NCBI GenBank assembly: GCA_946479505.1
Contig: CAMLGC010000010.1
Span: 3,197 to 67,196 of the forward strand
Source: an uncultured Sphingomonadaceae bacterium
GTDB lineage: Bacteria > Pseudomonadota > Alphaproteobacteria > Sphingomonadales > Sphingomonadaceae
Direction of reading: 5' to 3'
Length of the DNA stretch: 64,000 bases
Each line of letters starts with the position of its first letter. The first letter of the stretch is position 1. Below the pieces are notes generated by a model. The model was not told the origin of the DNA. It did no database searches and worked only from the letters and a program-made list of their open reading frames with translations. Both the position numbers and the translations under genes were made by a program. Of the stretch, positions 51,657-61,474 are shown piece after piece.

Positions 51657-52232
51657 CTACCGCCCTGCCAGGCTCCGAAACGTGATCGACCACCGCGCCT
51701 CGTCCATCGGGGCGATGCTGTGCTCCCACACGTGCCGCGCCTCATCCGTCAGATGGTACACCGACCGCGGCGGCAGCGGCACCGAGACCCGGTCGAAGCC
51801 GCGCTCGCGCCGCCGGCGGAAGCGCATCACCGTCGCCGCGCCGAGCGAGATGCCGACGACGTGCCCGAACTGCGGGCGATCGCGATGCCAGCCGATCCCC
51901 TCACCCGGATCGTATCGGATCAGCAGCACGTGGACGAACGCGTCCGCCTCCAGCCCCGCAAACGTCGCCGCCCGCGCACGCACTGGCAGCAGGAAATCGG
52001 GGATCGGCGCCGCCTCGGCGAGCCCGCCATGCTCGAAGTCGTACGCCGAGCCGAACGAGGTCGTCAGCCGCTTGCCGAGCCAGCCCTGGAACCGGAACGG
52101 CGCCAGCCCGCTCGCATCGATCGCGTCGATCAACGCGCGCTCCTCGTCGGGCGAGATCAGTCCGGTCGCGAGCGAAAGCCCCGGCAGCGCGGGCGCGGCG
52201 GGCAGGTCGAACAGGTCGGGCTGGTGGGCCAT
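51657..52232 (-). CDS. alkB: 2-oxoglutarate/Fe(II)-dependent DNA dealkylase AlkB-like
   Basis: This 191-aa jelly-roll dioxygenase carries the metal triad in GWHRDRPQFG and ARHVWEHSI, and the 2-oxoglutarate-binding Arg in RWSITFRSL. AlkB-type enzymes remove methyl groups from alkylated DNA or RNA bases. The start ATG at 52232 (MAHQPDLFDLPAAPALPG) is typical of the alphaproteobacterial ABH1/AlkB group. It is convergent with the VWA gene (11-base gap). There is no nearby ada gene, so regulation is unclear. Confidence 0.92.
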   Translation of the reverse strand: MAHQPDLFDLPAAPALPGLSLATGLISPDEERALIDAIDASGLAPFRFQGWLGKRLTTSFGSAYDFEHGGLAEAAPIPDFLLPVRARAATFAGLEADAFVHVLLIRYDPGEGIGWHRDRPQFGHVVGISLGAATVMRFRRRRERGFDRVSVPLPPRSVYHLTDEARHVWEHSIAPMDEARWSITFRSLAGR

Positions 52233-52342
52233 CGTCACGCCGCCGATATGGGAAGCCGCAACGCGTTCGCGACCCGCGCCGGCACGACGGAACCATTGCG
52301 GGCGCGTTCCGGTTGTATCGGCAACAGGTAGGAGTATTTCAC

Positions 52343-52753
52343 ATGTCGCACATCCCGGAGTCCGCCATGCCCCATGCCAAGGCCGAACCCAGCAACGACG
52401 ACACGCCCAGGTCGCGCGTCCGCAAAGCCGCCGACAGCGCCGGCAAATCCGCCAAATCGGCTGCGAAGACCGTTTCCGATACCGCCAAATCGACCGCCAA
52501 GTCCGCATCCAAGACGGCGAAGTCGGCAGCGTCGAAGGCCAAGGCAAATCCGGGCGTGACCGCTGCCGCGGTCGGCGCCGCGGTGCTCGCGGGCGCAGCG
52601 GCGGTCGCCGCCTCCTCGCCCAAGCTTCGGGCCAAGGTGGCGGGCAAGAAGTCCAGCTCGACCAAATCGACCGCATCCAAGACGACGAGCGCCAAGAAAC
52701 CGGCCGCCAAGAAGACAGCCGCGCGCAAGAGTACGGCGAAGTCCAGCTCCTAA
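52343..52753 (+). CDS. Histone H1-like, Lys/Ala/Ser-rich protein
   Basis: This 136-aa protein is composed largely of Lys-Ser/Ala repeats (KSAKSAAKTVSDTAKSTAKS, and a C-terminal AKKPAAKKTAARKS region) with one short hydrophobic stretch in the middle (TAAAVGAAVLAGAAAVAASS). The tails should bind DNA in the manner of bacterial histone H1-like proteins, but the central Ala-rich segment could instead be a membrane helix. The start ATG at 52343 follows TAGGAG. The last 4 bases overlap the convergent NamZ-like gene's 3' end. The role is inferred from composition. Confidence 0.75.
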   Translation: MSHIPESAMPHAKAEPSNDDTPRSRVRKAADSAGKSAKSAAKTVSDTAKSTAKSASKTAKSAASKAKANPGVTAAAVGAAVLAGAAAVAASSPKLRAKVAGKKSSSTKSTASKTTSAKKPAAKKTAARKSTAKSSS

Positions 52754-53946
52754 TAGAGCAGGAAAGCCTCGCGCGCGTCGGCCCAGGCGGTCTCGTCGGC
52801 GCGCGCCGCGGTGTCGAGATCACCCGGCGCCGCGCCGGCGTCATCGACCCATTCGCGCAGGCCCGGCCCGCCGTTGATGACGTCGATCGCGAGCTTGTCG
52901 AACTCGTATTCGTACGGAAAATCGCGCCACAGCGGATAATCCGGATACAGTCCCCGGATCGCCCTGAACGCCAGCGCCTGCACCCGCCACGGCCGGAACG
53001 CGTCATGGTCGTATCGCGCGCCCTCGGCGTGGATGTGAACGCCGTTGCACAATTCCCCCGCATGCTTGTGGAAGGTCGGCTGGAACCAGATGTCGCGCAG
53101 CAGGCACCCGTCGAGCCACCCGGGCGCCAGCCGCTGCATCTCGCCCATCACCGCGCGCGCATCGAGATCGGGCGCGCCGAACAGTTCGAGCGGCCGCGTC
53201 GTGCCGCGCCCTTCGGAAAGCGTGGTGCCCTCCAGCATCACCGTCCCCGCATAATCGCGCGCCATGTTGAGATTGGGCGCGTTGGGGCTCGGATTGACCC
53301 AGACGCGGCTCTCGGGCCAGCCGAACCCCGGCCCCGCGTCGGGCGCCCACCCCTCCATCTCGATCACCCGATAGTCGACATCGAGCCGCAGCAGATCGAC
53401 GAACCACCGGCCGAGCTCGCCCATCGTCAGCCCGTGCCGCATCGGCATCGGCCCCGCCCCGACGAAGCTCTCCCAGCCGGGCAGCAGCGTCAGCCCCTCG
53501 ATCGGCCGCCCCGCGGGGTTGGGCCGGTCGAGCACCCACACCGATTTGCCATGCTCGGCGGCGGCCTCGAGCATGTAGCGCAGCGTCGTGATGAAGGTGT
53601 AGATGCGGCACCCCAGGTCCTGGAGGTCGATCAGCACCACGTCGAACGTGCCCATCCACTGCCCCCGCGGCCGCCGCACCTCGCCGTAGAGGCTGAACAC
53701 CGGCATCCCGTAGGTCGGATCGGTATAATCGGGCGACTCCATCATATTGTCCTGAAGATCGCCGCGCACGCCATGCTGCGGCCCGAACACCGCGGTCACG
53801 TTCACTCCGGCCGCGACCAGCGCGTCGAGGCTGTGGGTCAGATCCTCGGTGACCGACGCCGGATGCGCAAGCAAGGCGACGCGCTTGCCCTCGAGGGCGC
53901 CAAGAAGAGCGGGGTCGGCGAGCAGCCGGTCGATGCCGAATTTCAT
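52750..53946 (-). CDS. DUF1343 exo-beta-N-acetylmuramidase-like protein (NamZ type)
   Basis: This 398-aa protein has the DUF1343 pattern: [34 protein letters not shown] near 60, the VVLIDLQDLGCRIYTFITTL segment near 105, and RPNPAGRPIEG. NamZ removes terminal N-acetylmuramic acid from glycan ends in cell-wall recycling. No signal peptide is visible, so it would be cytoplasmic unless exported another way; canonical NamZ is secreted, so the function here may differ. It overlaps the DOMON-like gene start-to-stop by 4 bases (ATGA). Confidence 0.88.
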   Translation of the reverse strand: MKFGIDRLLADPALLGALEGKRVALLAHPASVTEDLTHSLDALVAAGVNVTAVFGPQHGVRGDLQDNMMESPDYTDPTYGMPVFSLYGEVRRPRGQWMGTFDVVLIDLQDLGCRIYTFITTLRYMLEAAAEHGKSVWVLDRPNPAGRPIEGLTLLPGWESFVGAGPMPMRHGLTMGELGRWFVDLLRLDVDYRVIEMEGWAPDAGPGFGWPESRVWVNPSPNAPNLNMARDYAGTVMLEGTTLSEGRGTTRPLELFGAPDLDARAVMGEMQRLAPGWLDGCLLRDIWFQPTFHKHAGELCNGVHIHAEGARYDHDAFRPWRVQALAFRAIRGLYPDYPLWRDFPYEYEFDKLAIDVINGGPGLREWVDDAGAAPGDLDTAARADETAWADAREAFLLY

Positions 53947-54491
53947 GGGGCGTCAGGTGCCGGGAGCCGCGCGACAAAGCAATCCCGATCGTGAAAGTCC
54001 GCTACGCCCTCCGGATGCGCGAGCGCCCAGAACGATTTGGCGCCCGAGCGCTCCTCGATGACAGCGGTCAGCCCAACCTCCCAGCAGGTTGCATCCGCCA
54101 GCCCGTCGAGCCGCACCACAGCGCGCAGCTCCGCGCAGTCCACCGAACGCGTAAAATGCTGCTCGACCACCACCGCGTCGTCGGCCCGCCGCATCCCGGC
54201 CCGGTGGCCGTCGAACGCATAGACCGCGAACCGCGATGACGGCGACAGGTTGAATTCCCGATAGGCCGCCTCGCCTTCGCCTCCGACAAACGCCTCGAAA
54301 CAGGTATGCTGCCAAAGGAGATCGGCAAATTCGTGCGGCGACGGCTCGGGCCAGGCGATCGCGTCGATCGCGCCGGCAATTCGATAGGTGAGCGAAAGCC
54401 GGGCTTGGTCGAGCCGCTCGGCAACCACCGTTACGGCGCAGGAGGCGCTTTTCGCATCCGGCTGATGCGGCCGCAGGTCGAAGTTCGGCAC
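53943..54491 (-). CDS. DOMON-like domain protein
   Basis: This 182-aa soluble protein has an N-terminal FDLRPHQPD and a central WEPSPHEF-type region ([20 protein letters not shown]). A later [20 protein letters not shown] block and HDRDCFVA end complete the family pattern; the binding partner is unknown. The start was taken as GTG 54491 because GAAGGA lies 6 bases upstream; ATG 54506 lacks a ribosome-binding site. It is the first gene of a two-gene unit with the NamZ-like gene and is divergent from rimO (57 bases). Confidence 0.8.
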   Translation of the reverse strand: MPNFDLRPHQPDAKSASCAVTVVAERLDQARLSLTYRIAGAIDAIAWPEPSPHEFADLLWQHTCFEAFVGGEGEAAYREFNLSPSSRFAVYAFDGHRAGMRRADDAVVVEQHFTRSVDCAELRAVVRLDGLADATCWEVGLTAVIEERSGAKSFWALAHPEGVADFHDRDCFVARLPAPDAP

Positions 54492-54548
54492 GGTGCGTCC
54501 TTCCATCTGGCAAAACGGCGCAGAAGTGATTATGTGCCCGCCACTCCC

Positions 54549-55880
54549 ATGGCAACGCAACTTCCCTCTCCGCCCCGCGTGGGCATGGTGTCGCTCGGCT
54601 GCCCGAAGAATCTCGTCGATTCGGAGCGCATCCTCACCAAGCTGCGCTCGGACGGCTATGCGATGTCGCCCGATTATGCGGGCGCCGACGTCGTGCTCGT
54701 CAACACCTGCGGGTTCCTCGATTCGGCCAAGGAGGAGAGCCTCGAAGCGATCGGCGAGGCGATTGCCGAGAACGGCCGCGTCATCGTCACCGGCTGCATG
54801 GGCAAGGAAGCCGAGGTCATCCGCACGCGCTTCCCGAACGTCCTCGCCGTCACCGGCGCACACCTATATGAGGAGGTGGTGGGCGCGGTCCACGACGCGG
54901 CGCCGATGCCGCCGCACGCCTTCCTCAACCTCGTGCCCGATGCCGGGCTCAAGCTCACCCCGCGTCACTACAGCTATCTGAAGATTTCCGAGGGCTGCAA
55001 CCATCGCTGCGCCTTCTGCATCATCCCGCAGCTGCGCGGCGATCTCGTCAGCCGCCGCCCCGACGCGATCCTGCGCGAGGCCGAGAAGCTGGTCGAGGCG
55101 GGCACCAAAGAGCTGCTCGTCATCAGCCAGGACACCTCGGCCTACGGCGTCGACATCAAGCACCATCCGCGGATGTGGCATGGCCACGAGGTCCGGGCGC
55201 ACATGACCGACCTCGCCCGCGAGCTCGGCAAGATCGCGCCCTGGGTACGGCTCCACTACGTCTATCCCTACCCGCACGTCGATCAGGTTATCCCGCTGAT
55301 GGCCGAGGGGCTGGTGCTCCCCTATCTCGACATTCCCTTCCAGCACGCGAGCCGCAGCGTTCTGAAGGCGATGCGCCGGCCCGCGAACGAGGCGAAGGTG
55401 CTCGAACGGGTCAAGGGCTGGCGCGACATCTGCCCCGACATCGCGATCCGATCGACCTTCGTCGTCGGCTTTCCCGGCGAGACCGAGGACGATTTCCGCT
55501 ACCTGATGGATTGGCTCGAGGAAGCGCAGCTCGACCGCGTCGGCGCCTTCCGCTTCGAGCCGGTCGAGGGCGCGCCCGCCAATGCCCTCCCCGATCCCGT
55601 GCCCGAGGAGGTCAAGGAAGAGCGCTACGCCCGCCTGATGGAGCTGACGGCGCGCATCTCGGCGGCCAAGCTCCAGGCGAAGATCGGCCGCACGCTCGAC
55701 GTCATCATCGACGCCGTCGATGCGGAGAGCGGCGGCGCCACCGGCCGATCCAAGGCCGACGCGCCCGAGATCGACGGCGAGGTGCATCTGCGCGATGCAG
55801 GGCATCTGGCGGTGGGCGACATCGCGGCCGCGACGATCGAGGACGCCGACGCCCACGACCTGTTCGGCGCCCCCGCCTAA
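54549..55880 (+). CDS. rimO: Ribosomal protein S12 methylthiotransferase
   Basis: RimO is a radical-SAM enzyme that adds a methylthio group to Asp88 of ribosomal protein S12. The 443-aa protein has N-terminal cluster cysteines ([32 protein letters not shown]), radical-[11 protein letters not shown] near residue 155 and a C-terminal TRAM domain. VSLGCPKN and CGFLDSA separate it from MiaB. ATG 54549 fits the usual start ([18 protein letters not shown]). It lies alone, divergent from the DOMON-like gene. Confidence 0.96.
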   Translation: MATQLPSPPRVGMVSLGCPKNLVDSERILTKLRSDGYAMSPDYAGADVVLVNTCGFLDSAKEESLEAIGEAIAENGRVIVTGCMGKEAEVIRTRFPNVLAVTGAHLYEEVVGAVHDAAPMPPHAFLNLVPDAGLKLTPRHYSYLKISEGCNHRCAFCIIPQLRGDLVSRRPDAILREAEKLVEAGTKELLVISQDTSAYGVDIKHHPRMWHGHEVRAHMTDLARELGKIAPWVRLHYVYPYPHVDQVIPLMAEGLVLPYLDIPFQHASRSVLKAMRRPANEAKVLERVKGWRDICPDIAIRSTFVVGFPGETEDDFRYLMDWLEEAQLDRVGAFRFEPVEGAPANALPDPVPEEVKEERYARLMELTARISAAKLQAKIGRTLDVIIDAVDAESGGATGRSKADAPEIDGEVHLRDAGHLAVGDIAAATIEDADAHDLFGAPA

Positions 55881-55995
55881 CGTTCAATCCGGCCGCGAAA
55901 ACATCGATGGCCTGAGTCTTTGCGCTCGACACGCCGGCGAATCCTGTCTGATAACTTTGCTTCAACGTCCTCCACGCAACAACGAGGAGAGCAGC

Positions 55996-57324
55996 ATGGC
56001 CGACGCCGATCTTGCGGCACCCGATGCGGGGGCGAGCAGCGCCATCGGACCCGTCCCCCGCCCATCGGGCAAGGTGCGCTGGATCGTTTGCGGGCTGCTC
56101 TTCTTCGCGGTCGTGCTCAGCTACATCGATCGGCTCGTCATCCCGGTCCTCAAACCCGAGCTGTCGGATCGATACGGCTGGACGGAGATCGGCTATGCCG
56201 ACCTCGCGCTTTATTTCCAGCTCGCCTACGGCATTTCGTATGTCATCGCCGGGCGATTGATCGACAAGGTGGGGGCGCGGATCGGCTATGCCGCCGCGGT
56301 GACGATCTGGACGATCGGGCATGTGCTCCACACCGTCTTCACGTCGACAACGGGCATGATCTGGGCACGGCTGCCGCTTGCAATCGGCGAGGCCGCCACC
56401 TTTCCCGCCGCGCTGGCGGCGACCAACGAATGGTTTCCCAAGCGCGAGCGCGCGCTTGCGATCGGCATCTTCAATGCAGGATCGAATGTCGGGGCGATCG
56501 TGACGCCGCTGGTCGTCCCGCTTATCGCCGCGAGCTTCGGCTGGCGGATGGCCTTCTACGCGACCGGTGCGCTGACGGTAATCTGGCTGGTGGCGTGGCT
56601 CGGCTTCTATCGCGCGCCCGAAAAGCATGCGCGCGTGAGCAAAAACGAGCTCGCCTGGATCCGCTCCGAACCGGTCGAGCACCATGCGCCCGCCTCGTTC
56701 CGCGACCTGCTGCGGCTGCGCCAGACCTGGGCGTATATGGCGGGGCGCTTCCTGATCGATCCGGTGTGGTGGGTGTTCCTGTTCTGGCTGCCCGATTTCT
56801 TCAACAAGCAGTTCGGACTCAACATGCTCGAATTCGGGCCACCTTTGGTCGCGATCTACCTGATGGCCGATGTCGGATCGGTGCTAGGCGGGCTCGCGTC
56901 GTCGCGCCTGCTCGCGCGCGGCCGATCGCTCAATCGATCCCGCAAAACCGCGTACTTCTTTACCGCCTTATGCACCCTGCCGATCGCCTTTGCCGCGCAG
57001 GCGCAGCAGCTGTGGGTCGCGGTCGGGCTGATCGGACTCGCCTGTGGGGGCCATCAGGGCTTTTCGGCGAACCTGTTCGCGCTGCCGGGCGACCTCTTCC
57101 CGCGCCGCATGGCGGGATCGGTGATCGGCCTCGGCGGGCTTGCCGGCGCGGTCGGGGGCATGCTGCTTTCCAAATATGCCGGCATCATCCTCGAGGTCGT
57201 CGGCAGCTATCAGCCGATCTTCCTCGTCGCCGCCTGCGCCTATCTGATCGCGCTGGGCGTGATCCACCTGATTGTGCCGCGCTACGATCCGGTCACGCCG
57301 GCTCAGGCAGAAACGGTTGCATGA
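55996..57324 (+). CDS. MFS hexuronate transporter (ACS family, ExuT-like)
   Basis: This 442-aa protein has 12 membrane segments, MFS motif A (GRLIDKVGARIGYAAA) near 90 and the N-terminal LSYIDRLVIPVLKPEL of anion:cation symporters for hexuronates and aldonates. It heads the uxaC-uxuB unit and overlaps uxaC by 4 bases, so it most likely imports glucuronate or galacturonate with protons. ATG 55996 follows AACGAGGAGAGCAGC. A GntR-type regulator expected for such an operon is not in the window, so control must come from elsewhere. Confidence 0.9.
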   Translation: MADADLAAPDAGASSAIGPVPRPSGKVRWIVCGLLFFAVVLSYIDRLVIPVLKPELSDRYGWTEIGYADLALYFQLAYGISYVIAGRLIDKVGARIGYAAAVTIWTIGHVLHTVFTSTTGMIWARLPLAIGEAATFPAALAATNEWFPKRERALAIGIFNAGSNVGAIVTPLVVPLIAASFGWRMAFYATGALTVIWLVAWLGFYRAPEKHARVSKNELAWIRSEPVEHHAPASFRDLLRLRQTWAYMAGRFLIDPVWWVFLFWLPDFFNKQFGLNMLEFGPPLVAIYLMADVGSVLGGLASSRLLARGRSLNRSRKTAYFFTALCTLPIAFAAQAQQLWVAVGLIGLACGGHQGFSANLFALPGDLFPRRMAGSVIGLGGLAGAVGGMLLSKYAGIILEVVGSYQPIFLVAACAYLIALGVIHLIVPRYDPVTPAQAETVA

Positions 57325-58736
57325 CCGCGCTGGCGCTCCACTCCGACCGGCTGTTTCCCGCCGAACGGACCACGCGCGAGATCGCGCGGCGGCTTTATGC
57401 GGAGATCAAGGATCTGCCGATCCTTTCGCCGCATGGCCATACCGATCCGGCCTGGTTCGCCACCGACGCGCCGTTCGAGGATGCGGCGAGCCTGCTGATC
57501 GTCCCCGACCATTACGTCTTCCGCATGCTCCACAGCCAGGGTGTCCCGCTCGAAGCGCTTGGCGTGCCGCGCGCCGATGGCGGGCCGACCGAGCGCGACG
57601 CGCGCGCGATCTGGAGGCGCTTTGCCGAGCATTACCGCCTGTTCCGCGGCACGCCGTCGCGGCTGTGGCTCGACTGGGTGTTCGCCGAGATTTTCGGGAT
57701 GACCGAGGTGCTTTCGGCGGAGAATGCCGATCGCCATTTCGACGCGATCAACGCCGCGCTCGCGACCGATGCCTTCCGCCCGCGCGCGCTGTTCGACCGG
57801 TTCAACATCGGAGCGCTCGCGACCACCGAAGGCCCGCTCGATCCGCTCGACGCGCATCGTGCGATCCAGGAAAGCGGCTGGGGCGGCCGCGTGATCTCGA
57901 CCTATCGCCCCGATCCGGTGGTCGATCCCGATTTCGAGGGCTTCGCAGCGAACATCGACCGGCTGGGCGAGATCACGGGCGAGGATGTCGCGACCTGGCG
58001 GGGCTATCTGCGCGCGCACGAGAACCGACGCGCCTATTTCCGTGAGGTGGGCGGCGCGACCGCAACCGACCACGGCCATCCGAGTGCCGCCACCGCCGAC
58101 CTCGACCGCGCCGATGCCGAACGGCTCTACGCAAGGGTGCGTTCGGGCGGGTTCACCGCGGCCGAGGCCGAGCTGTTTCGCGCACAGATGCTGGCCGAAA
58201 TGGCGCGGATGAGCCTCGCCGACGGGATGACGCTCCAGATCCACCCGGGCGTGTTCCGCAATCACAACCCCCAGATCATGGAACGGTTCGGACGGGACAA
58301 GGGAGCCGACATGCCCGTGCCCACCGACTATGTCCACGCGCTCCATCCCTTGCTCGCGCGCTACGGCTCCAGGTCCGACCTGACGATCATCCTCTTCACC
58401 TTGGACGAGGACAGCTACAGCCGCGAGCTCGCGCCGCTTGCAGGCCATTATCCGGCGCTGAAGCTCGGCCCGCCCTGGTGGTTCAACGACAGCCCCGACG
58501 GCATGCGCCGCTTTCGCGAGCGCGTGACCGAAACGGCGGGCTTCTACAACAGTGTCGGGTTCAACGACGATACGCGCGCCTTCTTCTCGATTCCCGCGCG
58601 GCACGATGTCGCGCGGCGGATGGACTGCGCGTTTCTCGCGCGGCTCGTCGTCGAGCACCGCCTGCCCGAGGACGAGGCACACGAGGTCGCGCGCGCGCTC
58701 GCGTACGATCTCGTCAAGAAAGCCTATCGGCTGTGA
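57321..58736 (+). CDS. uxaC: Glucuronate isomerase
   Basis: UxaC converts D-glucuronate to D-fructuronate (and D-galacturonate to D-tagaturonate), the first step of hexuronate use. The 471-aa amidohydrolase-fold protein shows LSPHGHTDPAWFA near residue 40, the long NH-type metal region GALATTEGPLDPL, and QIHPGVFRNHNPQIM near 310. It starts at ATG 57321 inside the transporter stop and ends overlapping uxuB (GTGA). The cluster feeds UxuB and ManD products to 2-keto-3-deoxygluconate. Confidence 0.96.
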   Translation: MTALALHSDRLFPAERTTREIARRLYAEIKDLPILSPHGHTDPAWFATDAPFEDAASLLIVPDHYVFRMLHSQGVPLEALGVPRADGGPTERDARAIWRRFAEHYRLFRGTPSRLWLDWVFAEIFGMTEVLSAENADRHFDAINAALATDAFRPRALFDRFNIGALATTEGPLDPLDAHRAIQESGWGGRVISTYRPDPVVDPDFEGFAANIDRLGEITGEDVATWRGYLRAHENRRAYFREVGGATATDHGHPSAATADLDRADAERLYARVRSGGFTAAEAELFRAQMLAEMARMSLADGMTLQIHPGVFRNHNPQIMERFGRDKGADMPVPTDYVHALHPLLARYGSRSDLTIILFTLDEDSYSRELAPLAGHYPALKLGPPWWFNDSPDGMRRFRERVTETAGFYNSVGFNDDTRAFFSIPARHDVARRMDCAFLARLVVEHRLPEDEAHEVARALAYDLVKKAYRL

Positions 58737-60199
58737 GCGGGCGCCTGGACACCGCCGCGCTCCCCTTCCTTCCCGCCGACATCGCCCGCCCCGCTTATGA
58801 CCGCGGCGCGGTGAAGACCGGAATCATCCACCTCGGCATCGGCGCGTTCCATCGTGCGCACCAGGCGGCGGTGTTCGACGCCGCGCTCGCGAGCGGCGAT
58901 CTGCGCTGGGGCGTCACCGGCGTGTCGCTCCGCTCGCCCGGCGTGCGCGACCGGATGGAGCCACAAGACAGCCTCTACAGCCTCGTCGTCCCCGACGGTG
59001 TCCGCGAGGACGTGCGCGTCATCGGCGCGATCGGCCGCGTGCTCGTCGCGCCCGAGGATCCGGCGGCCGTGATCGCGGCGCTGGCGAGCCCCGAGGTTCA
59101 CATCGTCACGCTCACCGTCACCGAGAAGGGCTACAAGCTCGATCCCGCCACCTGGCGGCTGATCGAGGATGACGCCGATGTCGCCGCCGATCTGGCAAGC
59201 CTCGATTTACCCCGCACCGCGCCCGGTTTCCTCGTCGCGGGGCTTGCACAGCGTCGGGCGGCGGGGCTGCATCCGTTCACCGCGATCAGTTGCGACAACC
59301 TGCCGCACAACGGCCGGCGGCTGGGCGAGGCGGTGCTGACCCTGGCGCGCGCGCACGATCCTGCCCTCGCCCGGTGGATCGAGGCCGAGGGCGCCTTCCC
59401 GCAGACGATGGTCGATCGGATCGTCCCCGCGACGGCGCCCGAAGACATAGCCGCGCTTGCCAACCGGCTCGGGGTCGAGGACCGCGCGATGGTTAAGACC
59501 GAGGCTTTCGCGCAATGGGTGATCGAGGACCGGTTCGCCGGTCCGCGGCCCGGTTTTGTGGCGTTGGGCGTCGAGCTCACGGCGGATGTCGCGCCGTGGG
59601 AGGAGGCCAAGCTGCGACTCCTCAACGGTGCGCATTCGGGGGTGGCCTATCTCGGCGGCCTCGCGGGGATCGACTATGTGCATGAATTCGTCGCCATCGA
59701 GGAGGGTCGCCGCTTCATCGAGACCTTGTGGGACGAAGCTGGGGCCACGCTGTCTCCACCGCTCGAGCTCGACGTCGCCGCCTATCGCCGCGACCTGATG
59801 GCGCGCTTCGCCAATCCCGCGCTGATGCACCGCACCCGCCAGATCGCGATCGACGGATCGCAGAAGCTGCCCCAGCGCCTGCTCGCGACGCTGCGGGCCC
59901 GGCGCGGGCGATCCTCGCCTGCGCTGACGCTCGCCGTCGCCGCATGGATGCGCTGGCAGGCGGGGGTGGACGATGCAGGGGCGCCGTATGTCGTCGACGA
60001 TCCGCTCGCGGGCAGCACTGCCGACGCGCTCGAAGGCACCGGGAGCGCGCGCGAACGGGTCGCGGCGTTGCTCGCGCTCGGCACGATTTTCCCGCCCGAG
60101 GTCGCTGCCAATCAGGAGGTTCGCAGCGCACTCGCCGAGTGGCTGGAATTGCTGGAACGCGACGGCGCCAACGCCACGATGGCGCGTCTCGGCCGATAG
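58733..60199 (+). CDS. uxuB: Fructuronate reductase (mannitol dehydrogenase family)
   Basis: This 488-aa long-chain polyol dehydrogenase has the N-terminal Rossmann GxGxF-type motif IIHLGIGAFHRAHQ near residue 30 and the C-terminal catalytic region KLRLLNGAHSGVAYLGG near 295. It reduces D-fructuronate to D-mannonate with NADH. A tagaturonate/altronate reductase (UxaB) is the main alternative, but the neighbouring ManD indicates the mannonate route. GTG 58733 overlaps the uxaC stop. It is convergent with manD (15-base gap). Confidence 0.92.
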   Translation: MSGRLDTAALPFLPADIARPAYDRGAVKTGIIHLGIGAFHRAHQAAVFDAALASGDLRWGVTGVSLRSPGVRDRMEPQDSLYSLVVPDGVREDVRVIGAIGRVLVAPEDPAAVIAALASPEVHIVTLTVTEKGYKLDPATWRLIEDDADVAADLASLDLPRTAPGFLVAGLAQRRAAGLHPFTAISCDNLPHNGRRLGEAVLTLARAHDPALARWIEAEGAFPQTMVDRIVPATAPEDIAALANRLGVEDRAMVKTEAFAQWVIEDRFAGPRPGFVALGVELTADVAPWEEAKLRLLNGAHSGVAYLGGLAGIDYVHEFVAIEEGRRFIETLWDEAGATLSPPLELDVAAYRRDLMARFANPALMHRTRQIAIDGSQKLPQRLLATLRARRGRSSPALTLAVAAWMRWQAGVDDAGAPYVVDDPLAGSTADALEGTGSARERVAALLALGTIFPPEVAANQEVRSALAEWLELLERDGANATMARLGR

Positions 60200-60214
60200 A
60201 TCCTCAGGCCGCCG

Positions 60215-61474
60215 TTACCAGTTCCACAACGTCCCATCGGCCAGCCGCGCCACGGGAAGCTGCTTGGGATCATAGGGATATTTCGCCGCGAGCGCCTCGT
60301 CGATCGTGACGCCATGACCCGGTGTCTCGCCCGCGATCAGATAGCCATCCTCGAACCGGTAATCATGCGGGAACACCGCATCCGTCTCGGGCGTGTGGCG
60401 CATATATTCCTGGATGCCGAAATTGGGCACCCAGGTATCGAAATGGAGCGCCGCGCCCATGCAGACGGGCGAGAGATCGGTGGCGCCATGGCTGCCGGTG
60501 CGCACCTGATAGAGCGCGGCGAGATCGGCGATGCGGCGCAGATGCGTGATGCCGCCGGCATGGACGACGGTCGCGCGGATATAGTCGATGAGCTGGTTCT
60601 GGATGAGCTCGCGGCAATCCCAGATCGTGTTGAACACCTCGCCCACCGCGAGCGGCGTCGTGGTGTGCTGGCGGATCAGGCGGAACGCCTCCTGGTTCTC
60701 GGCCGGCGTCGCGTCCTCCATCCAGAACAGGCGATAGGGCTCGAGCGCCTTGCCGAGCCGCGCCGCCTCGATCGGGGTCAGGCGGTGATGGACATCGTGG
60801 AGCAGCTCGACCTCGTCGCCATAGACCGCGCGCAGCCGATCGAAGAGCTTGGGGGCGTGGGCGAGATAGGCGGGCGTCGACCACAGCGTTTCTGTCGGGA
60901 GCGCAGCGTCCGCAGGCTCGTAATAGAGGTCCCCTTTGCCGACGCCGTACGCACCCCGGACGCCCGGAATGCCGCTCTGCGCGCGGATCGCGCGATAGCC
61001 CAGCTCGCGATATCTGCCGACCTGATCGACCGTCGCTTCAATGTCCGCGCCGTTGGCGTGGCCATAGACGAGCACGCCGTCGCGCGATCGGCCGCCGAGG
61101 AGCTGGTAGAGCGGCAGGCCCGCCGCCTTGGCCTTGATGTCCCACAAGGCGGTATCGACGGCGGCGATCGCGGACATCGTGACCGGGCCACGCCGCCAAT
61201 AGGCACCGCGATAGAGGAACTGCCAGATATCCTCGATCCGGTGCGCGTCGCGGCCGATCAGATTGGGGAGCACGTGATCGGTGAGGTACGAGGCGACCGC
61301 GAGCTCGCGCCCGTTGAGCGTCGCGTCGCCGATGCCGGTGAGGCCCTGATCGGTCTCGATCTTCAAGGTGACGAAATTGCGCCCCGGGCAGGTGACGATC
61401 ACCCGCGCACCGCGGATGCGGATCACCTCGCCGCCCGCGTTCGCCGCCGCTCCGGCACCCGCTGCCTCATCCAT
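60215..61474 (-). CDS. manD: D-mannonate dehydratase, enolase superfamily
   Basis: This 419-aa enzyme of the ManD type dehydrates D-mannonate to 2-keto-3-deoxy-D-gluconate. Metal ligands are visible in [20 protein letters not shown] and AVGEVFNT, and the ManD loop with its active-site basic residues is [29 protein letters not shown] carries the catalytic His. A family-wide caution is that many ManD homologues are low-activity, but the uxaC-uxuB partners support the mannonate role. The ATG at 61474 overlaps the galU stop by one base (TAATG), so it would be transcribed with galU, not with the uxa genes. Confidence 0.92.
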   Translation of the reverse strand: MDEAAGAGAAANAGGEVIRIRGARVIVTCPGRNFVTLKIETDQGLTGIGDATLNGRELAVASYLTDHVLPNLIGRDAHRIEDIWQFLYRGAYWRRGPVTMSAIAAVDTALWDIKAKAAGLPLYQLLGGRSRDGVLVYGHANGADIEATVDQVGRYRELGYRAIRAQSGIPGVRGAYGVGKGDLYYEPADAALPTETLWSTPAYLAHAPKLFDRLRAVYGDEVELLHDVHHRLTPIEAARLGKALEPYRLFWMEDATPAENQEAFRLIRQHTTTPLAVGEVFNTIWDCRELIQNQLIDYIRATVVHAGGITHLRRIADLAALYQVRTGSHGATDLSPVCMGAALHFDTWVPNFGIQEYMRHTPETDAVFPHDYRFEDGYLIAGETPGHGVTIDEALAAKYPYDPKQLPVARLADGTLWNW

